A program made the position numbers and the translations under genes. Below, one piece after another: positions 28,048 through 38,175 of a stretch of 64,000 bases of DNA. Source of the stretch: Oxalobacter sp. (GTDB lineage: Bacteria; Pseudomonadota; Gammaproteobacteria; Burkholderiales; Burkholderiaceae_D); the NCBI GenBank assembly GCA_003605115.1, contig QZKY01000011.1, positions 124,001 through 188,000 on the forward strand, read 5' to 3'. The notes under the pieces were generated by a model, which was not told the origin of the DNA, made no database searches, and saw nothing but the letters and a program-made list of their open reading frames with translations. How positions within the stretch are numbered: the first letter of the stretch is position 1; the number at the start of each line of letters is the position of its first letter.

Positions 28048-28245
28048 ATGACCACGAAGTGCCCGAAGTGCGGTGAAGTTGTTACTGGTGTCAGCGTCAA
28101 AGAGGTGAGAGGGTGCGCCCTTGGAGGAAGAGTGTGGCAGTGTGTTTCACTCAACTGTTCCCGGTGCGAGACCTCTCTTGGCGTTCAAATCGACCCCCTC
28201 GCAATAAAAGCGGCCTTGGTCGACGAAATCAGAGCGAAGATATAA
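28048..28245 (+). CDS. Small zinc-ribbon protein, function unknown
   Basis: 65 residues. MTTKCPKCGEVVTGV and CVSLNCSRCETSLGVQIDP show two CxxC knuckles (plus a C before the second), the layout of a zinc ribbon. The C-terminal phrase VQIDPLAIKAALVDEI is a repeated feature of small orphan zinc-ribbon proteins in bacteria. The ATG at 28048 follows AGGAAGGGGG. No partner can be inferred; it lies beside decayed genes, so it may be part of accessory DNA. Confidence 0.75.
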   Translation: MTTKCPKCGEVVTGVSVKEVRGCALGGRVWQCVSLNCSRCETSLGVQIDPLAIKAALVDEIRAKI

Positions 28246-28490
28246 CCCAAACGACACGGCAGTATTGTCGCCACGGCTTACTGCTTTCTTTCTGCCTCTT
28301 GCGAGAGCCGGGGGCTTTCTTGCGTAAACCACTGTTATGAACGGAATCCGAGGCGAGCGGTACGTCGGGCGTTTCTTTGCATTTCGGCGCACTTTCTCTG
28401 CGAGACGGTCTGTTGTGTTGGCGCGCTGGGCAAGGTTTTAAAAAAACTGCTATGGTTGACACCGCTGAACAACCAATGTGAAAGGAGTCG

Positions 28491-28997
28491 ATGATGAGTA
28501 TTGCCGTGGGAGATCGTTTGCCGGAGGGCAGACTGGCAGAATTTGTGGATGTCGAAACACCTGGGTGCTCGCTGGGGCCGAACAATTTTCAAATCAGCGA
28601 GTTGGTTAAAGGCAAAAAAATCGTGATATTCGGGGTGCCCGCTGCGTTTTCACCGACCTGCTCGGATGACCATTTGCCGGGTTATCTCAAACTGGCAAGT
28701 CAGTTCAAGGCCAAGGGTGTGGATGAAATCTGGTGTGTCGCAGTCAATGATGCTTTCGTGATGGGCGCATGGGGTCGCGAGAAAAAAGCGACCGGTATCA
28801 TTCGCATGATGGCGGATGGCAGCGGGGCTTTCACCAAGGCGCTGGGTCTGGAACTCGATCTGACCAAGGCCGGACTCGGGGTTCGCTCCGTGCGGTATGC
28901 CATGTTGGTGGAAGACGGTGTGGTGAAGCAGTTGAGCGTCGAGAAAGGCGCCAAGCTGGAAATTTCTGGCGCAGACAAACTGCTGGAAACACTTTAA
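28491..28997 (+). CDS. Peroxiredoxin, Prx5-type redoxin
   Basis: Reduces hydroperoxides with thiols. 168 residues with GVPAAFSPTCSDDHLPGY: the peroxidatic cysteine is C57, in the PxxxTxxC context with a nearby His. The VGDRLPEGRL opening and WCVAVNDAFVMGAWG are typical of the Prx5 group. It probably relies on glutathione/glutaredoxin. Ribosome site AAAGGAG before the ATG at 28491; a second ATG follows immediately and is equally possible. It has its own terminator and is convergent with wrbA. Confidence 0.92.
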   Translation: MMSIAVGDRLPEGRLAEFVDVETPGCSLGPNNFQISELVKGKKIVIFGVPAAFSPTCSDDHLPGYLKLASQFKAKGVDEIWCVAVNDAFVMGAWGREKKATGIIRMMADGSGAFTKALGLELDLTKAGLGVRSVRYAMLVEDGVVKQLSVEKGAKLEISGADKLLETL

Positions 28998-29018
28998 GCA
29001 CAGCGTAGCAAAGCAGAG

Positions 29019-29051
29019 CGGATGCCACCCGCATGGGGGCATCCGTTTTTT
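29019..29051 (+). terminator. Terminator of the peroxiredoxin gene
   Basis: CGGATGCC (29019-29026) / GGCATCCG (29038-29045), extended inside by CCC/GGG with a bulged A, then six T. Confidence 0.88.
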
Positions 29052-29062
29052 ATGCCTGCTTT

Positions 29063-29683
29063 TTAGCGTGCCGCCAGCTTTGCGGCAATTTCCGCGACAC
29101 GTTTTCCCTGAAAGCGCGCGATGACCAATTCGTTGGCGCTGGGTTGGCGAGAGCCGTCGGCGCCTGCCAGTGTGGATGCCCCGTAAGGTGTGCCGCCTGT
29201 AATTTCATCCATTTTCACCAGCCCTTGTTCTGAATAAGGCACTCCCACGATCACCATGCCGTGGTGCAACAATGTTGTGTGAAAGCTGGTGATGGTTGTT
29301 TCCTGTCCACCGTGCTGTGTACCGGTGCTCGTAAAAACGCTGCCGACCTTGCCGATCAAGGCACCCTTCGCCCATAGTCCGCCGGTTTGATCCAAAAAGT
29401 TTCGCATTTGTGCGCACATGTTTCCGAAGCGTGTCGGCGTGCCAAAAATAATGGCGTCAGCTTCGGCCAATTTTTCTGGCGTGATGACCGGGATGTGCGC
29501 GAATGCGGCGCGAGCGGCTTTGGCGCCACTTTTTTCAAGCGCGCTATCTGGCATCAATTCCGGAACCTGGTAGAGCGCGACATCGGCACCCGCAAGATCC
29601 CGCGCACCAGCGGCGATGGATTCCGCCATCTGATAGACATGGCCATACATGCTGTAAAACACGATCTGAATTTTTGTTGCCAT
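29063..29683 (-). CDS. wrbA: NAD(P)H:quinone oxidoreductase, WrbA type
   Basis: An FMN protein that reduces quinones by two electrons, avoiding semiquinone radicals. 206 residues. The flavodoxin-like start [18 protein letters not shown] holds the phosphate loop; [19 protein letters not shown] and [12 protein letters not shown] are WrbA hallmarks. The single gene is convergent with the peroxiredoxin gene; both are oxidative-stress functions. Confidence 0.95.
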   Translation of the reverse strand: MATKIQIVFYSMYGHVYQMAESIAAGARDLAGADVALYQVPELMPDSALEKSGAKAARAAFAHIPVITPEKLAEADAIIFGTPTRFGNMCAQMRNFLDQTGGLWAKGALIGKVGSVFTSTGTQHGGQETTITSFHTTLLHHGMVIVGVPYSEQGLVKMDEITGGTPYGASTLAGADGSRQPSANELVIARFQGKRVAEIAAKLAAR

Positions 29684-30087
29684 AACTTTCTCCTGTCAAA
29701 ATGTGTTTTTGAATCGGTGCTTGTGTCAGATACGGTGAGCCGCCAAAGGGTGTGAGCGTTGCGCTTGCTTCAATGAATAGCCCTGTAGATTGTAACGCGT
29801 TCCTTGCGCGAAAGCGTATCACCTGTCTTCGCATTCATGTGATGTCTTGAGATGGCGCAAAATTGCAAAGGGTTGAAAAAGTTTTATTGCATTGCCGTGA
29901 GCGAATGAAAATTTTGCGCAGTAAATATTCGCAACGAATTTCCGTAATAAAGATTTTCCATGCTGGGGGACTCTCTGGTGCATAGCGATTTAGGCTTGCA
30001 GAATCACGCTAATCGGGTTATAAACGCAAATTGAACACCATCCGATTATCCGCAGAGAAGATACTGAGCATATTACGGAGCATATTC
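29684..30087. other. Intergenic region between wrbA and the trehalose cluster
   Basis: About 400 nt carrying the two divergent promoters. No gene or clear hairpin seen. The T-rich stretch before 30088 has a GGAG site for the OtsA-fusion start. Confidence 0.45.
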
Positions 30088-32361
30088 ATGGCAATAAGTT
30101 TCTCGCGTCTTAATCTCTCGCGCCTGTCACTGCGTTTTGCGTTGCCCCTGGCGTTGATATTGGCGTTGTCGGCATACGTTGTTGTACCGCTGGTTGACCA
30201 CCTGACGGTACGCTGGTTTGTGCACGATCTGGACGCACGTTCAAGTTTGCTGGCCAACACGCTGGAGACGCAACTTCAGGAATACGTCCCGACGAACGAG
30301 AGGCGAAAAATCTCACGCTTGTTTGACAAGGCCGTCAAGGACGAGCGTCTATACGCATTGGCTTTTTGCGATGCCAACGGCAAGCTGTTGTACAAAACAA
30401 CGACGTATGCCGATGCATTGGGTTGCCCCAAGTCCCCTGAAAAAGCAGGCGCATTGAACTCACTCGTTCGTTTGCCGCAAGGATCCTTGCATTTCGCCGT
30501 GAGTCCCATCGATCTGGAGGGCGAGCGGCTGGGTAATCTCATCCTCGTGCATGATATGAGTTTCATCGAACGTCGCAGCGTCGATACAAAGCGATATGTC
30601 ATGGCATTGTTTGTTGTGCTGGCCATCATCATTTCGCTGGTGACGGTGTTTATCGCACACATGAGCTGGCGAGGCTGGATCAAATCAGTCAGGACAATTC
30701 TGAGCGGTGACATTTTTTCACCCATCAATCCGGATGCTGCGCCGGAGATCAAACCTTTAGTCAGTGATTTGCGCGCGTTGTTGCACGAGATGAATCTGGA
30801 GAGGCGCGAACGCGATAATACTTCGCAATTGTGGACACCTGAAAAATTGCGCGGATTGCTGCACGATGAACTCGCTGGCGATGAAATTCTGGTCGTTTCC
30901 AATCGGGAGCCATACATTCACAACAAGGGCAAAAACGCCATTGAAGTGCAGCGTCCCGCGAGCGGTCTGGTGACGGCGGTGGAGCCGGTCATGCGCGCCT
31001 GCTCGGGTACCTGGGTGGCACACGGTGCAGGTTCAGCGGATCGTGAAACGGTGGACAGCAAGGATCACGTGCAGGTGCCGCCCTCAAATCCGAGTTACAC
31101 CTTGCGACGTGTGTGGTTGACGGAAGCGGAAGAGAATGGGTATTACTACGGCTTTGCGAACGAAGGTTTGTGGCCGCTGTGCCATATCGCGCATGTCCGC
31201 CCCGTGTTTCGGTCATCCGACTGGGAGCAGTATGTTGCCGTCAATCAGCGTTTTGCCGATGCAGTGGTCAAGGAAGCGCATACGGATGATCCGGTAGTGC
31301 TGGTGCAGGATTACCATTTGGCTCTGTTGCCAAGGATGATCTATGAACAGCTTCCCAAAGCCACCATCATCACGTTCTGGCACATCCCTTGGCCGAATCC
31401 TGAGTCATTTGGCATTTGTCCCTGGCGTGAAGAAATTCTGGAAGGGCTGCTGGGTAGCACCATTCTCGGTTTTCATACACCGTTCCACTGCAAGAATTTT
31501 ATTGAAACAGTGGATCGTTATCTGGAGACGCGCATCGAACATGAGGCGTCGACCATTTCGTATGGCGGCAAGTTGACACAGGTGGAGGACTATCCCATTT
31601 CGATTGCCTGGCCCGATCCTGAGCTTGTGGCCAGTCAACCCAGCGTTGCAGAAACACGCAAGGCTATTCGGCAAGAGCTGGGCTTGCCAGATGACCATTT
31701 GCTCGGATTGGGATTGGATCGTCTCGATTACACCAAGGGAATCATCGAACGCTTTCAGGCAGTAGAGCGGTTGCTGGAGACGCATCCTTCCATGATTGGG
31801 CGTTTTACGCTCTTGCAAATTGCGGCGCCGAGTCGATCATCGCTGGCAGAGTACCAAAATTTCGATGCGCAGGTCAGAGCCATGGTGCAACGTATCAATG
31901 ATCGTTTTTCAAGCAGTTCCTATGTCCCCATTATTCTTAAAGTGGAACATCACAGCACCGAAGAGGTTAATCGTCATTACCGTGCCGCCGATGTATGCCT
32001 GGTAACCAGTCTGCACGATGGCATGAATCTGGTTGCCAAAGAATTTGTTGCTGAGCGTGATGATGAACGCGGGGTGTTGTTGCTCAGCCAGTTTACGGGC
32101 GCGGCACGTGAACTGCACGAAGCGCTTATCGTCAATCCGTATCACATCGACCAGACTGCGGCAGAATTGTATCGAGCGCTCACGATGCCGGCGGTCGAGC
32201 AGCGTGAACGTATGCGTAGCATGCGTTCACTGGTGAAGGATTTTAATGTGTATCGTTGGGCGGGGCGCATGTTGGTGGATGCTGCCAGGATGCGTCGACG
32301 CGAGCGCATCATTGCAAAGATTCAGTCGCACAGTAAAAAACATTTTGCACGGAGAGATTAA
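30088..32361 (+). CDS. Membrane-anchored trehalose-6-phosphate synthase with N-terminal sensor module
   Basis: The GT20 catalytic part (from about residue 265 of 757) makes trehalose-6-phosphate from an NDP-glucose and glucose-6-phosphate: [46 protein letters not shown] and [11 protein letters not shown] are all seen. In front lies a module absent from ordinary OtsA (about 470 residues): a membrane helix (15-36), a predicted periplasmic domain of about 130 residues, a second helix (170-192) and a HAMP-like linker. This is the layout of a receptor, so synthesis might respond to an external signal such as osmolarity. The ATG at 30088 has a GGAG site; a TTG 57 nt upstream is in frame. otsB follows after 2 nt. 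Confidence 0.9.
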   Translation: MAISFSRLNLSRLSLRFALPLALILALSAYVVVPLVDHLTVRWFVHDLDARSSLLANTLETQLQEYVPTNERRKISRLFDKAVKDERLYALAFCDANGKLLYKTTTYADALGCPKSPEKAGALNSLVRLPQGSLHFAVSPIDLEGERLGNLILVHDMSFIERRSVDTKRYVMALFVVLAIIISLVTVFIAHMSWRGWIKSVRTILSGDIFSPINPDAAPEIKPLVSDLRALLHEMNLERRERDNTSQLWTPEKLRGLLHDELAGDEILVVSNREPYIHNKGKNAIEVQRPASGLVTAVEPVMRACSGTWVAHGAGSADRETVDSKDHVQVPPSNPSYTLRRVWLTEAEENGYYYGFANEGLWPLCHIAHVRPVFRSSDWEQYVAVNQRFADAVVKEAHTDDPVVLVQDYHLALLPRMIYEQLPKATIITFWHIPWPNPESFGICPWREEILEGLLGSTILGFHTPFHCKNFIETVDRYLETRIEHEASTISYGGKLTQVEDYPISIAWPDPELVASQPSVAETRKAIRQELGLPDDHLLGLGLDRLDYTKGIIERFQAVERLLETHPSMIGRFTLLQIAAPSRSSLAEYQNFDAQVRAMVQRINDRFSSSSYVPIILKVEHHSTEEVNRHYRAADVCLVTSLHDGMNLVAKEFVAERDDERGVLLLSQFTGAARELHEALIVNPYHIDQTAAELYRALTMPAVEQRERMRSMRSLVKDFNVYRWAGRMLVDAARMRRRERIIAKIQSHSKKHFARRD

Positions 32362-32363
32362 GG

Positions 32364-33173
32364 ATGTTGTCGCTTTTTTCACCCGCAGGGCAGAAGCGAC
32401 TGGAAAAGGTCGTGAATGCAAAAATGTTATGTGTGTTTGATTTCGACGGCACCCTGTCTCCGATTGTGGCTCAGCCAGAACAGGCGCGTTTACCACTGAC
32501 TATAAAAAAGCGCTTGATAGAACTTGCTGGACTCGTTCCTGTGGCCATCATCACGGGACGCTCTTTGGATGATATCCGCCCTCGTTTAGGGTTTGAGCCA
32601 CACTACATTGTGGGGAATCATGGATTGGAAGGCGTGCCGGGGTGGGAGGCGCGACGCGATGCCTATGAACTTTTATGCAAGGAATGGGAAACCGCATTGC
32701 GACATGCCCTACATGACAAAAACAATTTCGACCCTGGCATCAAGGTAGAAAACAAACGTTACTCCTTGTCAGTGCACTACCGCTTGGCGCGCGATCAAGA
32801 TGATGCGGAAAAGAAATTGAAGATGTTTTTTGACAAGTTTGTTCCTTCCGCGCGTGTCATTGCGGGGAAATGTGTTTTCAGTCTGGTGCCGCCAGAAGCG
32901 ATGGACAAGGGGCGCGCGCTGGAGCAACTGATGTTACTTAGTCAGTCCGCGAGTGCGATCTATGTTGGCGACGATGTGACGGATGAAGATGTTTTTGAAC
33001 TGGCGCGTGATGATTTGATGTCCATTCGCGTGGGTTTTGCAAAGGACAGTGCCGCGCAGTATTTCCTGGCACACGCTGGTGAAATGGCGCAATTGCTTGA
33101 TGATTTAATTCGTCGTTTACGCCGGATTTGTCGCAAAGGTGGCAATGGCAGTCAAGCCAGAATTTTCGCGTAG
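32364..33173 (+). CDS. otsB: Trehalose-6-phosphate phosphatase
   Basis: HAD-family phosphatase giving trehalose. 269 residues: the nucleophile motif CVFDFDGTLSPI, then ITGRSLDDIRPRLG, GNHGLEG, and the acid motif YVGDDVTDEDVFE. It starts 2 nt after the synthase stop, so the pair is translationally coupled. The C-terminal basic tail (RRLRRICRKGG) is unremarkable. Confidence 0.96.
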   Translation: MLSLFSPAGQKRLEKVVNAKMLCVFDFDGTLSPIVAQPEQARLPLTIKKRLIELAGLVPVAIITGRSLDDIRPRLGFEPHYIVGNHGLEGVPGWEARRDAYELLCKEWETALRHALHDKNNFDPGIKVENKRYSLSVHYRLARDQDDAEKKLKMFFDKFVPSARVIAGKCVFSLVPPEAMDKGRALEQLMLLSQSASAIYVGDDVTDEDVFELARDDLMSIRVGFAKDSAAQYFLAHAGEMAQLLDDLIRRLRRICRKGGNGSQARIFA

Positions 33174-33214
33174 GGCAAAATCAGTTGTGATGCTTTGCAG
33201 CAAGGGAGATAAAC

Positions 33215-35002
33215 ATGGCAACACTGGATCTTGGGTTGGTCGGTAATTCACGAACCAGCGCATTGATTGATCGAAATGCCGCCATCGTATGGTGGTGTTA
33301 CCCCTACTTTGATAGCGACCCAATCTGTTGTTCCTTGCTCCAACCCAGTGGGGCTGGCGAGCATATGGGATTGATCGATATCCAGTTTGAAAATGCTGTG
33401 AACGTGGAGCAGCAATATGAACGAAATTCTGCGATTCTGACAACGCGTTTTCAGGACGCCAACGGTAATGCAGTAGAGGTGATTGATTTCGCCCCGCGTT
33501 TTATGCTCCACGGCCGGATGTTTTCACCTTCGATGCTGGTGCGGATTATTCGACGTGTTTCTGGCCGTCCGCGCATTGCTGTACGCATTCGTCCTACCGT
33601 CGATTATGGCAACCGTAACCCAGACGTCAGGTGTGGTGCCCACCACATTTCTTATATCGGCTCCGCGCAGTCGCTTCGCGTCACGACCGATGCACCGGTT
33701 TCGTCGCTTACTTCGGAACGCCCGTTTTTTCTGAATGATTCAATTACGCTGCTGATGGGGCCCGATCAGACGGTCGATGGATCGCCGCGTGACGTGGGAC
33801 GTTCTTTCTATGAACAAACGCAGCAGTACTGGCACCGCTGGGTGCGTAACCTCGCCATCCCGTTTGAGTGGCAGGAGGTTGTCATTCGTTCTGCCATCAC
33901 CTTAAAACTCAACGCTTTTGACGATACCGGTGCGATTATCGCAGCCGTCACCACTTCCATTCCTGAAGCACCAAAGACCGTCCGCAATTGGGATTATCGC
34001 TATTGTTGGTTGCGTGATGCCTATTTCGTTATCAATGCCTTGAACCGTCTTGGTGCGACGGGGACGATGGAGCGCTATCTCGGCTACATTTTGAATATCA
34101 TTGCAGATACCCGCGATGCGATGCTGCAGCCGGTATATGGCATTCGTCGCGAAGCGTTGCTTGAAGAGAAGGTTGCGCATGGATTGAAGGGTTACTGCGG
34201 CATGGGGCCAGTGCGTGTCGGGAATGACGCCTACAAGCAGGTACAGAACGACGTGTTCGGAGCTGCCATCATGGCTGGCACGCACGCTTTCTTTGATATG
34301 CGCCTGGAGCGTATAGCCGATCAAGAGATTTTTTGCGATCTCGAACGCCTGGGTGAAGAGGCTGTGCGTAATTACAAAATGCCTGACGCAGGTCTTTGGG
34401 AATTGCGTGGCGTAAAGCGTGTCCACACTTTTTCCAGCATTATGTGCTGGGCGGCGTGTGATCGCCTCGCTTCGATTGCTGGCCGTTTAGGGATGAAAGA
34501 CAGGGAAGCGAAATGGTCAGAACATGCGCGATTCATTCACAAAGAAATCTGTGAGGGTGCATGGAATTCTGCCATGAACAGTTTCGTTTCCACGTTCGGC
34601 GGAGAACGCCTCGACGCCAGTTTATTGTTGATGGCGGAATTCCAGTTTTTGCAGGCGGATGACCCGCGTTTTGTGGGTACTGTGGCGGCAGTTGAAAAAC
34701 ATCTCAGGCGCGGCGATTTTCTCTTGCGCTACGATGAGGAAGACGATTTTGGCCGCCCTGAAACCGCTTTTCTGGTTTGTACGCTGTGGTGGATTCTGGC
34801 GCTGGCGCAGATCGGACAAAAAGATCGCGCACGGAAATTATTTGAAAATGTTCTTTCAAAATGCAATCACCTGGGATTGCTTTCCGAGGATGTGATGACA
34901 GAGAGCGGCGAACTGTGGGGCAATTTCCCACAGACATACAGCATGGTGGGCTTGATTCAATGTGCTGCGCGGCTCAGTGTTTCGTGGGATGAAGCTTATT
35001 AA
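33215..35002 (+). CDS. Glycoside hydrolase family 15 protein (glucoamylase/trehalase-like)
   Basis: 595 residues with the GH15 N-terminal beta domain (LGLVGNSRTSALIDRNAAIV, WWCYPYFDSDPICCSLL) and the alpha/alpha barrel (WDYRYCWLRDAYFVINAL, MPDAGLWELRG, where the Glu is the likely acid). Bacterial GH15 enzymes hydrolyse maltose-type or trehalose linkages. Being 41 nt downstream of otsB, trehalose turnover or a link to glucans is the natural guess; the actual substrate is not shown. No signal peptide, so cytoplasmic. Confidence 0.9.
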   Translation: MATLDLGLVGNSRTSALIDRNAAIVWWCYPYFDSDPICCSLLQPSGAGEHMGLIDIQFENAVNVEQQYERNSAILTTRFQDANGNAVEVIDFAPRFMLHGRMFSPSMLVRIIRRVSGRPRIAVRIRPTVDYGNRNPDVRCGAHHISYIGSAQSLRVTTDAPVSSLTSERPFFLNDSITLLMGPDQTVDGSPRDVGRSFYEQTQQYWHRWVRNLAIPFEWQEVVIRSAITLKLNAFDDTGAIIAAVTTSIPEAPKTVRNWDYRYCWLRDAYFVINALNRLGATGTMERYLGYILNIIADTRDAMLQPVYGIRREALLEEKVAHGLKGYCGMGPVRVGNDAYKQVQNDVFGAAIMAGTHAFFDMRLERIADQEIFCDLERLGEEAVRNYKMPDAGLWELRGVKRVHTFSSIMCWAACDRLASIAGRLGMKDREAKWSEHARFIHKEICEGAWNSAMNSFVSTFGGERLDASLLLMAEFQFLQADDPRFVGTVAAVEKHLRRGDFLLRYDEEDDFGRPETAFLVCTLWWILALAQIGQKDRARKLFENVLSKCNHLGLLSEDVMTESGELWGNFPQTYSMVGLIQCAARLSVSWDEAY

Positions 35003-35029
35003 GAAGGTTTTATTGCCGGAATGTCCAAC

Positions 35030-35650
35030 TTATCGTTTCACAAACTGGCATTCGAGCAAACCGTTTTTGCGAAGCAAGTTTTCCTGCAGATTTTCATAGC
35101 GCGCGCGCCATTGCTTACCTTCCGCCACCTTTTCCGTGAAGCGCGTGCTGACGGGACGGTCGATGGCATCTGCCAGTTCCGGATCGGGATAAACGAGCTG
35201 TTTCCCGCCACCATAACTGAGCCAAACGGGCAGTGCGCCCTCATCAATATAGCGCTGGATGGTTTCTGAAACCATCGGTATGGCGTAATCCGATTTTGAT
35301 GCCATCGCAATGCACGTGATATGTGCCTGTTCAAACAGGCTGCGTTCGTCTTCATGGACGATGAGCGAAAAAATCATGCGGGATTTGTCGGGACGCATTT
35401 CGTTTGGCATGCTTGCATCGCGTCGCCACAGGCAGTGCCAAGTGCGGCACACTTTCGGGCGTGTTTCGTAAATGCTGCAGCCACGATTGACGATCACGTG
35501 CGGACAAAGGGTTTGCGCGGGTTTGATCAAGCCCTTGGCGCTGATCGGCATGTATTCGCAACAGACCATGCATTCGCCGCACTGTCTTTCCGGGAGGAGA
35601 GAAAAGTATTTATCCACGATGGAAACAGCTGATTTGTCTGCGGTGTTCAT
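35030..35650 (-). CDS. YkgJ-family cysteine cluster protein
   Basis: 206 residues with the C24-x2-C27-x2-C30-C31 cluster (QCGECMVCCEYMP) and further cysteines C49, C58, C68 and C73 (PKVCRTWHC). Proteins of this zinc/iron-chelating family have no firm function. Length and the C-terminal half (KQLVYPDPELADAID) are consistent with a family member. Convergent with the GH15 gene, divergent from aroC. Confidence 0.85.
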   Translation of the reverse strand: MNTADKSAVSIVDKYFSLLPERQCGECMVCCEYMPISAKGLIKPAQTLCPHVIVNRGCSIYETRPKVCRTWHCLWRRDASMPNEMRPDKSRMIFSLIVHEDERSLFEQAHITCIAMASKSDYAIPMVSETIQRYIDEGALPVWLSYGGGKQLVYPDPELADAIDRPVSTRFTEKVAEGKQWRARYENLQENLLRKNGLLECQFVKR

Positions 35651-35831
35651 GGAAATATCTTGCGCAAAAGACAGAATCTTACGCGAAATCTGTCCCGAAT
35701 GTTCATTGCAGTCGCGCCATCATTCCCTGATTGACGAGGGGTAAGCTGGTCGTCATCAGTGGAAGCTAGGCGCAATGTGGCTTCACTGTTAAAATTCAAG
35801 CCTGCTCCTATGGATAAAATAAGGATAGCTT

Positions 35832-36926
35832 ATGTCAGGCAACACTTTGGGCACCCTGTTTACCGTTACCACCTTTGGCGAATCGCACGGCCCCGCAATC
35901 GGCTGTGTGATTGATGGTTGTCCGCCGGGCATGGTGTTATCCGAGGCGGATGTTCAGCCCGAACTGGATCGCCGTCGCCCTGGTACCTCGCGCCATGTGA
36001 CGCAACGCCAGGAATCCGACACGGTGAAAATCCTCTCAGGCGTTTTCGAAGGCAGAACCACAGGCACGCCGATTGCGCTTCTGATCGAAAATGAAGATCA
36101 GCGCAGCAAAGATTACGGCAATCTCGCGGAGGTGTTTCGCCCCGGACATGCTGACTACACTTACTGGCAAAAATACGGCGAGCGCGATCATCGCGGGGGC
36201 GGACGTTCGTCAGCGCGTCTGACGGCACCCCTTGTCGGGGCAGGTGCCGTGGCGAAGAAATGGTTGCGTGAGCATTACGGCACCACCTTCCAGGGGCGCA
36301 TGAGTCAGTTAGGGGAGATCGCGATACCTTTCGAATCGTGGGCGCATGTTAACGAAAATCCATTTTTTGCGGCAACGGCCGACGTGGCTTTGCTCGAAAC
36401 CCTGGAAGTGACGATGGATAAACTGCGCAAGGAAGGGGATTCCATCGGCGCGCGCATCGAACTGCTGGTGCAAAAAGTGCCAGCAGGCTTGGGCGAGCCG
36501 GTGTTTGATCGACTGGATGCCGACATTGCTTACGTGATGATGGGCTTGAATGCCGTCAAGGGCGTGGAGATCGGCGCAGGTTTTGCGTCGGTTGCACAAA
36601 AGGGTTCGCAGCACGGCGATGAACTGACGCCGGAAGGTTTTGTTGGAAACAATGCGGGCGGCATTCTCGGGGGTATTTCAACCGGTCAAGACATCACGGT
36701 GTCGATTGCGATCAAGCCGACATCGTCGATTCGCGTTCCGCGCCGCTCCATCGATAAAAGTGGCAAGCCGGTGATGGTGGAAACATTGGGGCGTCACGAT
36801 CCTTGCGTGGGCATCCGTGCGACGCCCATTGCAGAAGCCCTGCTGGCTTTGGTAGTGATGGATCACGTCTTGCGACATCGCGCGCAGTGTGGCGATGTGA
36901 AGACCGCGACACCGAAACTGAAGTAG
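35832..36926 (+). CDS. aroC: Chorismate synthase
   Basis: Last step of the shikimate pathway, making chorismate from EPSP with reduced FMN. 364 residues; begins with [20 protein letters not shown] and has [29 protein letters not shown] and RHDPCVGIR. The segment after GGGRSSAR reads LTAP rather than the enterobacterial ETAM; I believe this is usual in Burkholderiales. Feeds the trp genes at 53-56 kb. Confidence 0.97.
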   Translation: MSGNTLGTLFTVTTFGESHGPAIGCVIDGCPPGMVLSEADVQPELDRRRPGTSRHVTQRQESDTVKILSGVFEGRTTGTPIALLIENEDQRSKDYGNLAEVFRPGHADYTYWQKYGERDHRGGGRSSARLTAPLVGAGAVAKKWLREHYGTTFQGRMSQLGEIAIPFESWAHVNENPFFAATADVALLETLEVTMDKLRKEGDSIGARIELLVQKVPAGLGEPVFDRLDADIAYVMMGLNAVKGVEIGAGFASVAQKGSQHGDELTPEGFVGNNAGGILGGISTGQDITVSIAIKPTSSIRVPRRSIDKSGKPVMVETLGRHDPCVGIRATPIAEALLALVVMDHVLRHRAQCGDVKTATPKLK

Positions 36927-36928
36927 CC

Positions 36929-38101
36929 GTGACGCAACGCTCCTGGCCCGAACAGGCTTTCAACTTTGGGTTTTTTTTCTTCGCCTATTACGGTTTTGTC
37001 GGTGTTTTTTCACCGTTTGTCAGTCTGTATTTTTCCGATCTAGGCATGACCGCAGTGCAGATCGGCATCTTGATGTCGGTGGCGCAGGCCATGCGGATTT
37101 TTGGTCCGAACCTGTGGGGATGGGTGGCGGATCACAGTCAGCAAAGATCGCGCGTATTGCGTCTCACAGGGCTGGGCGCGGTGCTTTCATTCATTTGCGT
37201 GTTCTTTGGCAAAACCTTTGCCAGTCTTTTCTTCATCATGATCGCCTTGAATTTGTTCACAAGCGCGCAAGGCCCCTTGTCCGAAGCCTTGATGCTGGCT
37301 GAACTGAAAGGCGATTTTACGCACTACGGGATGCTGCGCCTGTGGGGATCCGTCGGATACATCGTCGTAGTCTTGACATCGGGTTGGCTGTTTGACTGGT
37401 TGGGCATCGGCGTGATGCCTTGGGTAGGATTGACATTGCTCGGGCTGGTTTTCACAGTGAGCATGCAATTAAAAGAAACGCCGCAGTCGTATGTGCACAA
37501 GGCTAAAATCTCGATGCGGGCGCTAATCAAGCAGCGTGAAATCATTGCCTTCCTGGCTTCGGCCTGCGCCATGATTGGCGCGCACATGGCGGTGTATGTT
37601 TTCTTTTCGCTGTACATGTCGCAATTGGGGTACAGCAAAATCACCATTGGTTTGATGTGGACACTGGGGGTGATCGCTGAAATCGGTTTCTTCTTTTATC
37701 AGGCACCGATGTTCCGGCGTTTTGGCATTCAGCGTTTGATGTTGTTTAGCCTGGCAGTGGGCGTCGTGCGATTTGCGATGATCGGGCTCGGAGCAGAATT
37801 TCTTTTTCTCATTTTGCTTGCCCAGTTTCTGCATGGCGTGACTTTCGGCATACATCACTCGGCTTCCGTGATGACCTTGCAGCGCTGGTTTTCCGGCCCG
37901 CTACAAGCGCGCGGCCAGGCGCTGTATATCAGCGTATCTTACGGTCTGGGTGGTACGCTTGGGGGGATTGGCTTCAGTTATCTTTGGGATCATGTCGGCC
38001 CTGAGTGGATGTATCTTTCGGCTGCCTTGGTCTCCTTTGTGGGTTTGTGTTGTGCCATTCTGTCGTTTCGCTGGCATCCGGTTAACCACACGGCGCGATA
38101 A
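36929..38101 (+). CDS. MFS transporter (HcaT/PPP-like)
   Basis: 390 residues with twelve predicted helices, begun by a GTG at 36929, 2 nt after the aroC stop, so translation is probably coupled to aroC. Segments such as FFFFAYYGFVGVFSPFVSLY, GVADH-like WGWVADHSQQRSR and LHGVTFGIHHSASV resemble the MFS_1-like group that includes the phenylpropionate permease HcaT. Substrate unknown. Confidence 0.85.
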   Translation: MTQRSWPEQAFNFGFFFFAYYGFVGVFSPFVSLYFSDLGMTAVQIGILMSVAQAMRIFGPNLWGWVADHSQQRSRVLRLTGLGAVLSFICVFFGKTFASLFFIMIALNLFTSAQGPLSEALMLAELKGDFTHYGMLRLWGSVGYIVVVLTSGWLFDWLGIGVMPWVGLTLLGLVFTVSMQLKETPQSYVHKAKISMRALIKQREIIAFLASACAMIGAHMAVYVFFSLYMSQLGYSKITIGLMWTLGVIAEIGFFFYQAPMFRRFGIQRLMLFSLAVGVVRFAMIGLGAEFLFLILLAQFLHGVTFGIHHSASVMTLQRWFSGPLQARGQALYISVSYGLGGTLGGIGFSYLWDHVGPEWMYLSAALVSFVGLCCAILSFRWHPVNHTAR

Positions 38102-38175
38102 TGGTCTGAACCGATAGGTATCATGCCTGCCTTGCAGGGTTTCCTTTAATCGTTTTTTTTTACAAATTCAAAAAT

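Noticed and set aside
27788-28051. Plus-strand open frame before the zinc-ribbon gene
   Set aside because: Overlaps the zinc-ribbon ribosome site; no motif and no start signal.
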